From: CAVIQK01 sp964613035
GTDB taxonomy: Bacteria; Bacillota; Clostridia; Christensenellales; DTU072
Reading direction: 5' to 3'
Length of the DNA: 25,546 nt
Assembly: GCA_964613035.1 (NCBI GenBank)
Contig: CAZTFQ010000021.1
Coordinates: forward strand, 1-25,546
In this document: positions 14,288-22,900 of the stretch, in pieces
Layout: each line of letters begins with the position of its first letter
How positions within the stretch are numbered: the first letter of the stretch is position 1
Program-made: the position numbers and the translations under genes
The notes under the pieces: generated by a model
The model's input: only the letters and a program-made list of their open reading frames with translations
What the model was told of the DNA's origin: nothing
Database searches by the model: none

Positions 14288-17200
14288 ATGAAACAACACT
14301 ACTTGCGGATTGCATTGATCATCATATTGGTCATGGCGGTTATCTTATCCGTATGCGCGTGTAACGAAATCGTGCCGGACACCGACTCTTCCGGAACCGA
14401 CGAAAGTAGCGGCACGTCGAGCGGAACGGTCATAGAGCCGTCAGGAACAATCGGAGGAAACGAGTCGCCTGACCCTGTAGACCCGTCGGAGAAAGAAGAT
14501 CCGTCGAAAAAGGAAGATCCGTCGGAGCCGATTGATCCGTCGGAGCCGGTGGAGCCGGACGTAAGACATTCTTACACGCCTCTGTCGGACAATTATCTGA
14601 CATTCTCGGTTGGATTCGGTAAGGACAAGGCGTATTACTATTGGTATGCGGAATATGCCGAAGACAGACTAATCGTCACTATCGATATCCTAGACGACAA
14701 TATATACGTTTTCAACTCCGATATCGGATACAACGACAATATCGAATTCACCGTACAAGAGAACACCTCCGTCATCGGTCTTGCTGCAGGCAAATCCCTC
14801 AATATATTGGTCAACCCCGTGACGCTACTAGGCTGGGCGCATTTCGCAACGGGCACGAGCAGCTACGGAGAGGATGCCTATAATAATCTCCTCGGCAACG
14901 ATCTGCTGGTTTCCGGCACCGAGCGCACTTTGGCTGCCGACGGCTATGACGGATACTCGATAAGCGTAGCAATCGATTATTGGCTACTAGGCAACAAAGA
15001 AAATCTCATCGGCAACGTTACCATTATGGCGTCCGCTCGCAACCGCGGAGACGTTTCTTCCGCGAGCTATTGGCGCAGCTATGTCGGATACGATTGTTAC
15101 TGGGGCAGAGCCAACACCGCCGTACGCATTCTCGAGGACGGGTCCTTCTGCAAAAACTATTACGATATACCCGATTTCGAACAAATCATCTCCGAGGGGG
15201 ACTTCCCGGAGGGCACCTCTCTTGCCGACAATATGGCGGCTGTCTCCACTACGGAATACGTAAGACAATATACCGCAGGAGCCAATATGTTCACCGACCG
15301 CGTATATCTCGTCGATGAAGTCGGCATCCCCGATGCTCTTAACAACAAGAGTTATATATACTCTTCCATCGACGCGAAGTATACCTTCTCCGTAACAGAA
15401 GCGGGGTACGTCGTCGTAGCCGTTCCCGCGACGGGATACGGCTCAACCATATCTTACTTCGAGAATAAAGGCTTCGTCAAAATAGCAGCCGAGCAACCTC
15501 GCTTAGGATACAGCAACAGTGGCGGCACCGGCATCACGGAAGTTACCGACTACTTCGTTAAGTGGTGTGAGGCAGGCGAGAGCTATACCCCTAATAAGTG
15601 GTGTCTTGTATTCTTCGGAGAGAGGGCAGAGTACGCTCAAGACTACTGGGTGGCTAATTCTGCCAAAATCAACGTCATCGACTCGGCAGATTTGATAGCT
15701 CGTTTTTCGGACAACAATCGCACATGGCAAGGTATCCCCGGCATTGAGGCAGTACCGCTAGAAGGCGGCGGAACGAGACTATGGAGCTGCTGCATATCGG
15801 GATCCACTCACGAGCCCTCTATCGGCAACTATTGCTTATACTCGTATAGTGACGACGGCGGCGAAACTTGGACGAAAGCTATCGCGGTTGCATTCGACGA
15901 GAATGTCAAAGATTCGAGAGCGTTCGACCCGAGCCTATTCTGGGACGGCGAATATCTCTGGCTGTGGTGGAACCAGACCAATTACCAATCCGGTGGCAAA
16001 TATGGCGGAGTCTGGTGTGCCAAAGTCGACAATGCGGGAGCCCGATCTCAAGAGGGGCTGCCTGAATTCAACATATCGGATTCAAAAAGAATTTGCAACG
16101 GTATAAAGATGAATAAGCCTACCGTCCTCTCTACCGGAGAGTGGGTATTCTTCTCGCATTGCTTCGGAAGAATCGGTTATACCGAGATGTGGGTATCTGC
16201 CGACAAGGGTAACAGCTGGACCAAGCGTAGCGAGATGTATGTAGGCAACGCGCTCTTCGCCAACGAAACGGCATTCGCCGAGGTCGTAAGAGACGGAGAG
16301 ACCGTCTATATGGCGATCAACCGCACCGTCAACAGTTATTGCGTAGCGGTCAATTATTCTTATGACTGCGGATACACTTGGACCGACGGCGTAGAATGGG
16401 ACATCGAGGGGCCCTCTTCCCGTCCTTATCTCAAGACGCTCCCGAGCGGTAACGTCATCTACGTCCACCACTACTACACTACCGAGCGTAGCATGATGAG
16501 CGTATGGCTGAGCGAAGACGGCGGCGTCACCTGGCCTCACTGCATAATATTAGACGCTCGTACGGGCGTATCTTACCCCGACGTCAGTCTTGATGCCGAC
16601 GACAACATTTACGTGACCTGGGATCACAACCGTTATGCAGAAAAGGAGATCCTTATGGTCAAATTGACCGAGGAAGAACTCCTTGCCGTCAACGGGACAA
16701 TCATACTGGACCGAGACAGAATCGTCACGGTATCGGCACTTGGCGATCTCACCGTCAATTACGATGCCGAGACGCTCTTCATCGGCGACTCTTACACCGA
16801 CACTAAATATTGGAACGACTTCTACGCCATGACGGAAAGCCTCGACTCGGAGACGATAGGAATATCCGGCAGCAAGGCAGAATTATGGCTGGGAAAAATC
16901 TGGGAGATCGTACAATACAATCCCGACAACATAGTCATCCACCTCGGCGTCAACGACATCAATGCAGGCGAGGACCCCGATACTTGCGCAAGCCAAATAA
17001 TCGAGCTGCTCTCCCATATCCATAGAGACCTTCCCGACACGAAGATTTTCTACATATCTATCTGCAACAATAAGTCCTATCAAAATATGTGGGCCAATTA
17101 CGCGGCTTGCAACGATATAGTAGAAGAGTTTTGCGGCAATGTCAACAACGTCTACTTCATCGACTTTGCCGGCGCGCTTGCCGATACACAAGGACTGAAC

Positions 17201-18814
17201 AACGGAGGATTCTCTTCCGACGGATTACATCTAAACAGCGACGGGTACGTCGTATTCGGTCATACCGTCCTCGAGGCTGTACATAAAGCCAACGGGGTGC
17301 AAGGTACGATAAGCGGCACGATTGTCGACGAGGACGGTTATGCGGTCGAAGGTGCTCTGGTCAGCATCGGAGACAACAGCTTATTGACGGACTCCGACGG
17401 TTGCTACCGCATCGACGTCGGCTATGACTATGACAATATAATCAGCGTCACTAAGAGCGGTTATGTCGATTACACGACAAGCTACTCGTTGTCGAATCTC
17501 ATTGAGGAAAACTTCTCCGTAATTCGAAATATCACCCTCATCCTCGAAGAGATAGGCACGGTCAACGGATACGTCTACGACCTTATTACCGGCTCTCCCG
17601 TAGCCGGAGCGACGGTGTCTCTTGCCGAGACCGATTACTCGGCTACTACGGATCAAGACGGACGCTTCTCTATAACGGGCTTCGTAGTCGGAGACTACAA
17701 TCTCGAGATACAATCTAGCGGTTTCGCTTCTTATACGACCGCCCTGTCATCTCAGTCCTTCGTCAGAGCCAATCGATACGTCTATGACTTGTCCGACTCC
17801 AAGCTTCTCTACGCCGACACCGCAGACCTCGGGACGATAGGCGGGACCAACGCATATCTCACGCATCTGTATATGCAAAGAGCCGACAGCGGCGTATACG
17901 TATACATATTGCCCGGCAACGACGATTGCGTCCTCTCCGACGTCAGCGTGGAAGTCTGGATCAACTCGTACTTGTTCGTTAAGAACAGCAGAACCGAGTT
18001 CACTCAGGAGTTGTTCTTCAAAGGCGACGGCACTATAGCCGCATATCACTTCCCGTCCAATAAGCAGACAAAATACGACAGTACGGACGGCATTACGCTG
18101 ACCGTCAACGATGATTACCTACAAGGCTACGTCTCTTATGCATTCATCGGACAACACGCGCCCTCCTTCTATACCGTAGACAAAGATACTACGCTAGGCA
18201 TATCTCTCACTACGACCAAACTTAACAAAAGCTCTTGCGACGTATGGAAGAGAGCCGATATGCTCGGTATCTCCGGCACCGCAGAAGTCGTCCGCGGCAA
18301 TACCAAAGATTATATTTTTATCGATAAAAACGGTGTTCTTTCGGAGACCTTCGTCGAAACTCAAATCACTCTAGACGTGCTTGACAACGTCCTGAAGTCC
18401 TCATCCGAATATAAGGAAGGTACCTCTCTCGCCTCCGATATGGCGATAATCGAAACGCCTTCCGCCGGGAGCCTCAAAGCAGTAGAGAACGGAGAATACA
18501 TTTTCTCCGACCGCACGGCACACGCCTTCGACACCCACGTCTGCAACGCATTCTTAGGGATGACGTATCTATGCGATAGCGTATCGGCATCGGCAACGGT
18601 GACTGCAAGCTCTGCAGGATACGTACTGTTGTATTATCGTAGCGACCAGACTAGCAAAGTCTCGGCAGATTGGACCACTTTGGTTGAGAAGATAAGCAAC
18701 CCCGGTAACGACATAAAGACTTCTTTCACTCTATTCGTCGCTTACCTCGAAGAAGGAGAAAGCATCGAAATAGTCGCCGACGGATTGCTCCTGGTGGGGA
18801 ATTCTCTAACATAG
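14288..18814 (+). CDS. Multidomain surface lipoprotein: sialidase-like propeller plus SGNH esterase
   Basis: A 1508-residue lipoprotein. The signal ends in VCAC (Cys25), followed by a Ser/Gly and Asp-Pro-Ser-Glu linker (to about 94). A CBM9-like domain (about 95-300) and a beta-rich module opening EGTSLADNM (308) come next. The propeller (about 470-805) has Asp boxes SDDGGETW (521), SADKGNSW (637), SYDCGYTW (691) and SEDGGVTW (742). The SGNH-hydrolase-like domain (about 828-1000) has IGDSY with Ser835, LGVND with Asn889, and DGLH with Asp978 and His981. Two carboxypeptidase-regulatory-like domains start at about 1006 and 1090. A second CBM9-like domain (about 1168-1345) and a second EGTSL module (1377 to the end) close the chain. 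It probably removes an acyl group and a glycosyl unit from the same surface-bound glycan. Sialidase activity is doubtful because FRIP reads QGIP at 481-484. The substrate is unknown. Confidence 0.85.
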   Translation: MKQHYLRIALIIILVMAVILSVCACNEIVPDTDSSGTDESSGTSSGTVIEPSGTIGGNESPDPVDPSEKEDPSKKEDPSEPIDPSEPVEPDVRHSYTPLSDNYLTFSVGFGKDKAYYYWYAEYAEDRLIVTIDILDDNIYVFNSDIGYNDNIEFTVQENTSVIGLAAGKSLNILVNPVTLLGWAHFATGTSSYGEDAYNNLLGNDLLVSGTERTLAADGYDGYSISVAIDYWLLGNKENLIGNVTIMASARNRGDVSSASYWRSYVGYDCYWGRANTAVRILEDGSFCKNYYDIPDFEQIISEGDFPEGTSLADNMAAVSTTEYVRQYTAGANMFTDRVYLVDEVGIPDALNNKSYIYSSIDAKYTFSVTEAGYVVVAVPATGYGSTISYFENKGFVKIAAEQPRLGYSNSGGTGITEVTDYFVKWCEAGESYTPNKWCLVFFGERAEYAQDYWVANSAKINVIDSADLIARFSDNNRTWQGIPGIEAVPLEGGGTRLWSCCISGSTHEPSIGNYCLYSYSDDGGETWTKAIAVAFDENVKDSRAFDPSLFWDGEYLWLWWNQTNYQSGGKYGGVWCAKVDNAGARSQEGLPEFNISDSKRICNGIKMNKPTVLSTGEWVFFSHCFGRIGYTEMWVSADKGNSWTKRSEMYVGNALFANETAFAEVVRDGETVYMAINRTVNSYCVAVNYSYDCGYTWTDGVEWDIEGPSSRPYLKTLPSGNVIYVHHYYTTERSMMSVWLSEDGGVTWPHCIILDARTGVSYPDVSLDADDNIYVTWDHNRYAEKEILMVKLTEEELLAVNGTIILDRDRIVTVSALGDLTVNYDAETLFIGDSYTDTKYWNDFYAMTESLDSETIGISGSKAELWLGKIWEIVQYNPDNIVIHLGVNDINAGEDPDTCASQIIELLSHIHRDLPDTKIFYISICNNKSYQNMWANYAACNDIVEEFCGNVNNVYFIDFAGALADTQGLNNGGFSSDGLHLNSDGYVVFGHTVLEAVHKANGVQGTISGTIVDEDGYAVEGALVSIGDNSLLTDSDGCYRIDVGYDYDNIISVTKSGYVDYTTSYSLSNLIEENFSVIRNITLILEEIGTVNGYVYDLITGSPVAGATVSLAETDYSATTDQDGRFSITGFVVGDYNLEIQSSGFASYTTALSSQSFVRANRYVYDLSDSKLLYADTADLGTIGGTNAYLTHLYMQRADSGVYVYILPGNDDCVLSDVSVEVWINSYLFVKNSRTEFTQELFFKGDGTIAAYHFPSNKQTKYDSTDGITLTVNDDYLQGYVSYAFIGQHAPSFYTVDKDTTLGISLTTTKLNKSSCDVWKRADMLGISGTAEVVRGNTKDYIFIDKNGVLSETFVETQITLDVLDNVLKSSSEYKEGTSLASDMAIIETPSAGSLKAVENGEYIFSDRTAHAFDTHVCNAFLGMTYLCDSVSASATVTASSAGYVLLYYRSDQTSKVSADWTTLVEKISNPGNDIKTSFTLFVAYLEEGESIEIVADGLLLVGNSLT
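14480..14551 (+). repeat. Four 18-base in-frame repeats coding a Pro-Ser-Glu linker
   Basis: Units begin at 14480, 14498, 14516 and 14534, each close to GATCCGTCGGAGnnn and coding Asp-Pro-Ser-(Glu/Lys) plus two residues. They form the extended spacer that holds the lipoprotein's domains away from the membrane. Slippage here would change spacer length in steps of six residues without loss of frame. Confidence 0.8.
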
Positions 18815-18880
18815 AGAGCTATACGAAAAAACCGACGATTATTCTGTGATGTTAAAAACCGGCAGAATAATATAAAGAAA

Positions 18881-18926
18881 AAAGAGCATATTTTAGGGAT
18901 ATTCCCTTATAAATATGCTCTTTTTT
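18881..18926. terminator. Bidirectional rho-independent terminator between convergent genes
   Basis: GAGCATATTT and AAATATGCTC form a 10-base stem, with an inner AGGGA/TCCCT pairing. The plus strand ends in a run of six T, and the minus strand also has a T-rich end (AAAGAAAAAAGAG on the plus strand). It serves the propeller lipoprotein gene (stop at 18814) and the opposing AraC-family gene (stop at 18998). Confidence 0.88.
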
Positions 18927-18997
18927 ATGTGCAAAATATTCGTTCGGTGCGATATACTCAAGACGCGTTTTGCTCGGAAATACCGAATGTTTCTCTG

Positions 18998-19858
18998 CTA
19001 TTCTTCGGTTTCACCGTTAGCCAGAGGGTCGTACGCAAGGTACTCCTTAGGCGAGGGAGTGGAACCTTTTTTGAATTCTTTCGGGGTCATCCCCGTCATA
19101 CGTTTGAAGAGCTTATTGAAATAGTAATAATCGAATTGAAGCACGTCCGCCACGTTGGCTACGCTCATATCCTTAAGTAAAAGCAGCTCTTGCGCACGGT
19201 CGATTTTCTTCATATGGAAGTACTGAAGAGGCGTCATCCCGATGTTTTCTTTAAAAAGTCTCGTCAAATAGTTCTTATTATAGCCGAAGTATTCCGCCAT
19301 ATCGTCGAGAGAACGCACTTCGTTACAAAAAGGCGAATTGTGAAAATATTCTATTATCTTTTGGAATCGCTGATTTTTGTATTTGACGGCTCCTCGATAT
19401 TCCGTATCGTTAAGACTGCCTATATCTTGCAGGAGAGCTTTTGCCAAAGTGTCGGAAACAGCGTTTTTGTTACGCATCATCGAGTACTGCGTAAGCACGG
19501 TAAAGATGATCAGCATTGAGTCGCGCCTAGGAATATTGCAATACTGCGGAATACGATATTCGTAATCGTCGGTCTTATCGAATCCGACCGAGTCTTCGCA
19601 ATCCAAGTGGAGCCAATAAAAAGTACAAGAAGACTTCTTCCATCCGCCGTAGGACACGCCCTTATCGGCAATGAACATATCGCCCTCTTTAAGAGTGTAT
19701 TTGACGTCGTTTTGTTCAATATACAACTCACCGTCCACGACGAAAAACAATTCGTAGACCCTCATCGTTCGGCGGATATGTACGTGATCCTTGACGTGAC
19801 CTATACCGCAAGAAGAATGATGAATCTCGGAATCTCTATTAAAACAAAAGTATCTCAA
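18998..19858 (-). CDS. AraC-family transcriptional regulator with cupin sensor (TTG start)
   Basis: A 286-residue regulator. A cupin-type N-terminus (about 33-80, VDGELYIEQNDVKYTLKEGDMF) is followed by an AraC DNA-binding domain with HTH1 at about 181-206 (VRSLDDMAEYFGYNKNYLTR), HTH2 at about 231-253 and the signature GMTPKEFKK at 256-264. The start is TTG at 19858: AGGAGA lies about 7 bases upstream and the next in-frame Met is residue 32, inside the cupin. It lies 125 bases downstream of the large GH127 gene on the same strand, so the two may be co-transcribed, and it may regulate that gene. Its ligand is unknown; it is not closely similar to the regulator at 11360-12136. Confidence 0.9.
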   Translation of the reverse strand: MRYFCFNRDSEIHHSSCGIGHVKDHVHIRRTMRVYELFFVVDGELYIEQNDVKYTLKEGDMFIADKGVSYGGWKKSSCTFYWLHLDCEDSVGFDKTDDYEYRIPQYCNIPRRDSMLIIFTVLTQYSMMRNKNAVSDTLAKALLQDIGSLNDTEYRGAVKYKNQRFQKIIEYFHNSPFCNEVRSLDDMAEYFGYNKNYLTRLFKENIGMTPLQYFHMKKIDRAQELLLLKDMSVANVADVLQFDYYYFNKLFKRMTGMTPKEFKKGSTPSPKEYLAYDPLANGETEE

Positions 19859-19864
19859 GTAAGG

Positions 19865-19870
19865 TCTCCT
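19865..19870 (-). promoter_or_regulatory. Ribosome binding site deciding a TTG start
   Basis: The minus strand reads AGGAGA, about 6-7 bases before the TTG at 19858-19856. It supports TTG over any later Met for the AraC-family protein. Confidence 0.75.
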
Positions 19871-19888
19871 ATGAAATGCAAATCGATC

Positions 19889-19920
19889 TCGGGAGAATTC
19901 TGCGGTCAGGATTCTCCCGA
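19889..19920. repeat. Perfect 10-base inverted repeat between the large GH127 gene and the AraC-family gene
   Basis: TCGGGAGAAT (19889-19898) and ATTCTCCCGA (19911-19920) are exact reverse complements around a 12-base loop. No T tract follows on either strand, so it is a poor terminator. It sits 31 bases before the TTG start of the regulator. It could be an operator, an RNA stem that limits read-through or translation, or a processing site. Confidence 0.6.
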
Positions 19921-19983
19921 AATCTATTCTACCCTAAATGTCGGTTAAATTACAGTTAATATACAATAATAATTTACCGAATG

Positions 19984-22900
19984 TTACTTGCCGGCTGCGC
20001 CTTTTTTCTTCTTGAGGATTATTTGCACTCCGAAGATTACCGCCGCCGTCAATATTATCGCGCCTAGTATCGAGCCGATCAGCGCGCCTACCGATACGCC
20101 GCCGACCGCGGAACCGTCTCCGTCGACAGAGCCCGAAGGAGTGCCGGAACCGTTGCTTACGCGGACGAGACTCGTTTCGGCAAGGAGCAGATTAGCCATA
20201 GCCTCGTCTATCTCCGCGGCGGACGCCGTAGAGGAGAGAGCCTTGGACGCAGCCAGCGCCTCGGAAAACGCGCCCCAGGAATCCGCAGTATATTCGGTCT
20301 CGACGAGAGCTTCCGCAGAAGATATGACCGTGGCAAGAGAAGTTCTGTCGACAGAGGCGACTTCCAAACTCATAAGGGCGTCGGAGAGATCGCTTTTGAG
20401 ACAGTCTATCACGGATTGCGAAACTTTTTGACCTTCTATAGCCTTGATTCTGTCAATTACGCTCTGCAACGCGTTGAAAGAAGTCTGAGTGTAGTTTCTG
20501 CCATCGATGAGGATTGCGGACGCAAGTGCTCTGTCTAGGTCGGAAGCGTCGCCTATTTCTATAAGACCGGCTATCGCGGCTCTCAAGGAATTGTTAACGA
20601 CGTTGATCTGAGCCTGCGTCAGGCTATCGTCGGCAAGAGCCTCTATGGCGTCTTCTATGAGCGCTCTGAGAGCTTCTACAGTCTCGGGAGTGTAGATTTT
20701 TTGGTCGATGTCTTGAGCGATGCTCAATGCGCTCTCGAGGACGGAGGTGTTTTTCTCTAGGTCGGCGGAAATTACTCTGAAACCGTCGAATTTCATCTTG
20801 CTGACCTGCGCTCTGATACCTACGTCGCCGTATTCCTCGGTGATAAAGCTGTCGTCTATCGCAAACTTGAGCGCCGCGTTGCGACTGCCGTTGACGAATA
20901 CGGAGCAATAACCGTCTTTAACCAGAATATGCAGAGAGATAATCTCGTCTGAAGGCATATTGAGGCTGACGGAAGTCTCCGATCCGAGGTAAGAGCCGTT
21001 AAACTTGAAAACGTTGAGCTTATAGGTGGAAGAACCTGCCGTCCTTTCAACGTGAACGTTATATGCAACGATGCTGTCTTGAACCTTATTCGCTTCGCTC
21101 GCCAGAATGTACACGCCGCCGTTCATCTGACCGCCCTTGGAATAAGGAGCGAGTCTGACCTCGAGTACGTAAGGAGCTTTAAGCGAAAGTCCTGCCATGA
21201 GCTTGTTTTCTCCGCTGGAGGGAGATACGAGCCAACCGTCTTCTACCGAGAACATTCTTCCGCCGCCGGTGCTGCCGAACTCGTTGAAGGAGTCGAGATC
21301 GTCTTCGGAGTCGAACTCGGAAGCGAAGTCGTTGCCTTCTAAAGTATAGTCGGCGTCTATTTCCGCCATATCGTCATAGTACTCGAGATACATGCCGTAA
21401 CGGGAGTGGAAGAGCCGATTGAAGGGTCTGAAGCTTAATTCGCCCTGATTGGCGGTGGACAGAGTCATATAAATCTCGCCGTCGTTGCCGTAGGTGAAGG
21501 AAGCTGCTTCCGCGAAGCTGCCGTTGAGGACGACCTTGTCGGAGAGCTCGCCGGTGTACGCGCTACCGAAAGTCAGCTGACTGCTCTGGTACTCGTCCAT
21601 ATTGTCGCTGCCCATATCCAGAACCATAAGGATAGGACCATACATGAGGGCGTAAGTTCTTTCTGAACCAGGGAGCTTAACCTGTCTCAGGGAGAAAGGT
21701 ATACTGTATTCCACTTCGTCTCCGTCGGACCAGGTTCTGTCGATGACGTAGTAACCGCCTACCGCGATAGGAGACGCCGGTTCTCCGTTGATGAGGATAG
21801 TCGCGCTTTCCGCCCAGTCGGGGATACGAAGGGAGAGCTTAAAGCTGCCGCTGCCGTTAATCGTAAGGGTGGTCTTCTGCTCGGTGTAGAAGTCGCCCGA
21901 TTGTACCAGGGTTATGTCTCCGTAATTGAAACTAGAGGGCATGAACATGTTGACCAAAATTTCGTTCTCGCCGGTGTAGTAAATGCCTTGAGCGAGTTGA
22001 GCGAAGCTCTCCATGCCCGTACAGGCACAGCACCAGAAAGCGTTGTCGGCATTGTGATATACCTTATAGAAACCGAACAGCGAGTTGGTCAGATAGGTCT
22101 TGAGACCGGTGTCGGGGTCCATCGAAGCCAGAATGTGGTTGAGATAGACGTTTTCGTAATAATCCATATACTTCTTCTCACCTGTATACTTATAGAGGTA
22201 ATCGGCGAGTCTGAGCATATTGTAGCTGCAGCAGGTTTCGCTAGACTCGTTGGAGGTATACAGAGTGCCTGCCGCCGTCCAGTGCTCTCCGCAGCTGGTA
22301 GATCCGTTGGCGTAAGTACGCTTCATAATCATCTCGTAGGCATTCTCGCATATGGTCAGATAATACTCGTCGCCCGTAATTTCGTACGCGGCAGCGCAAG
22401 CGAGAATCTTGGGGAGAGTCGTGTTGGAGTGAAGTCCCGCCAGCACGTCGACGTTGTTATAGAGATTGTCGAGAAGATTTTGTTCTTCGAAATATTTAGC
22501 CGCACGGAAGTGATTGACGTTTTTGGTGACCATATACGTCTGATACAACGCTTCTGCCATTCCGCCGTACTCGTAACGGAGGATCTTGACTCTCTCCGCA
22601 TCAGTAAGAGAAGACATCTCGTTGTAAGCCCAGTCGGCGTAATCGTTGAGCATCTCGAGCGCGAGAGCCTGAATGTTGTCGTTATCTACGTAATTGTATA
22701 CGTCGAGAAGAGCTTCAAAGTGTTTATGAGCAAAATACCACGGCACCCAAATGTTCTGTTTGACGCCGTTCTCGAGCGTCACAAAAGTCTGCCCCGCAAC
22801 GATAGCGTCGAGTTGATATGCCGAAATCGCTCCGAGGTAACCGGCATCTTCCGGATACTTCTCCGCGTAGGCGTCTTGACACTTCTTCCACTCGGCGAGC

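Noticed and set aside
14288..18814. A true sialidase acting on sialic acid
   Set aside because: The FRIP Arg is replaced by Gly, and no sialic acid transport or catabolism genes are present in the window.
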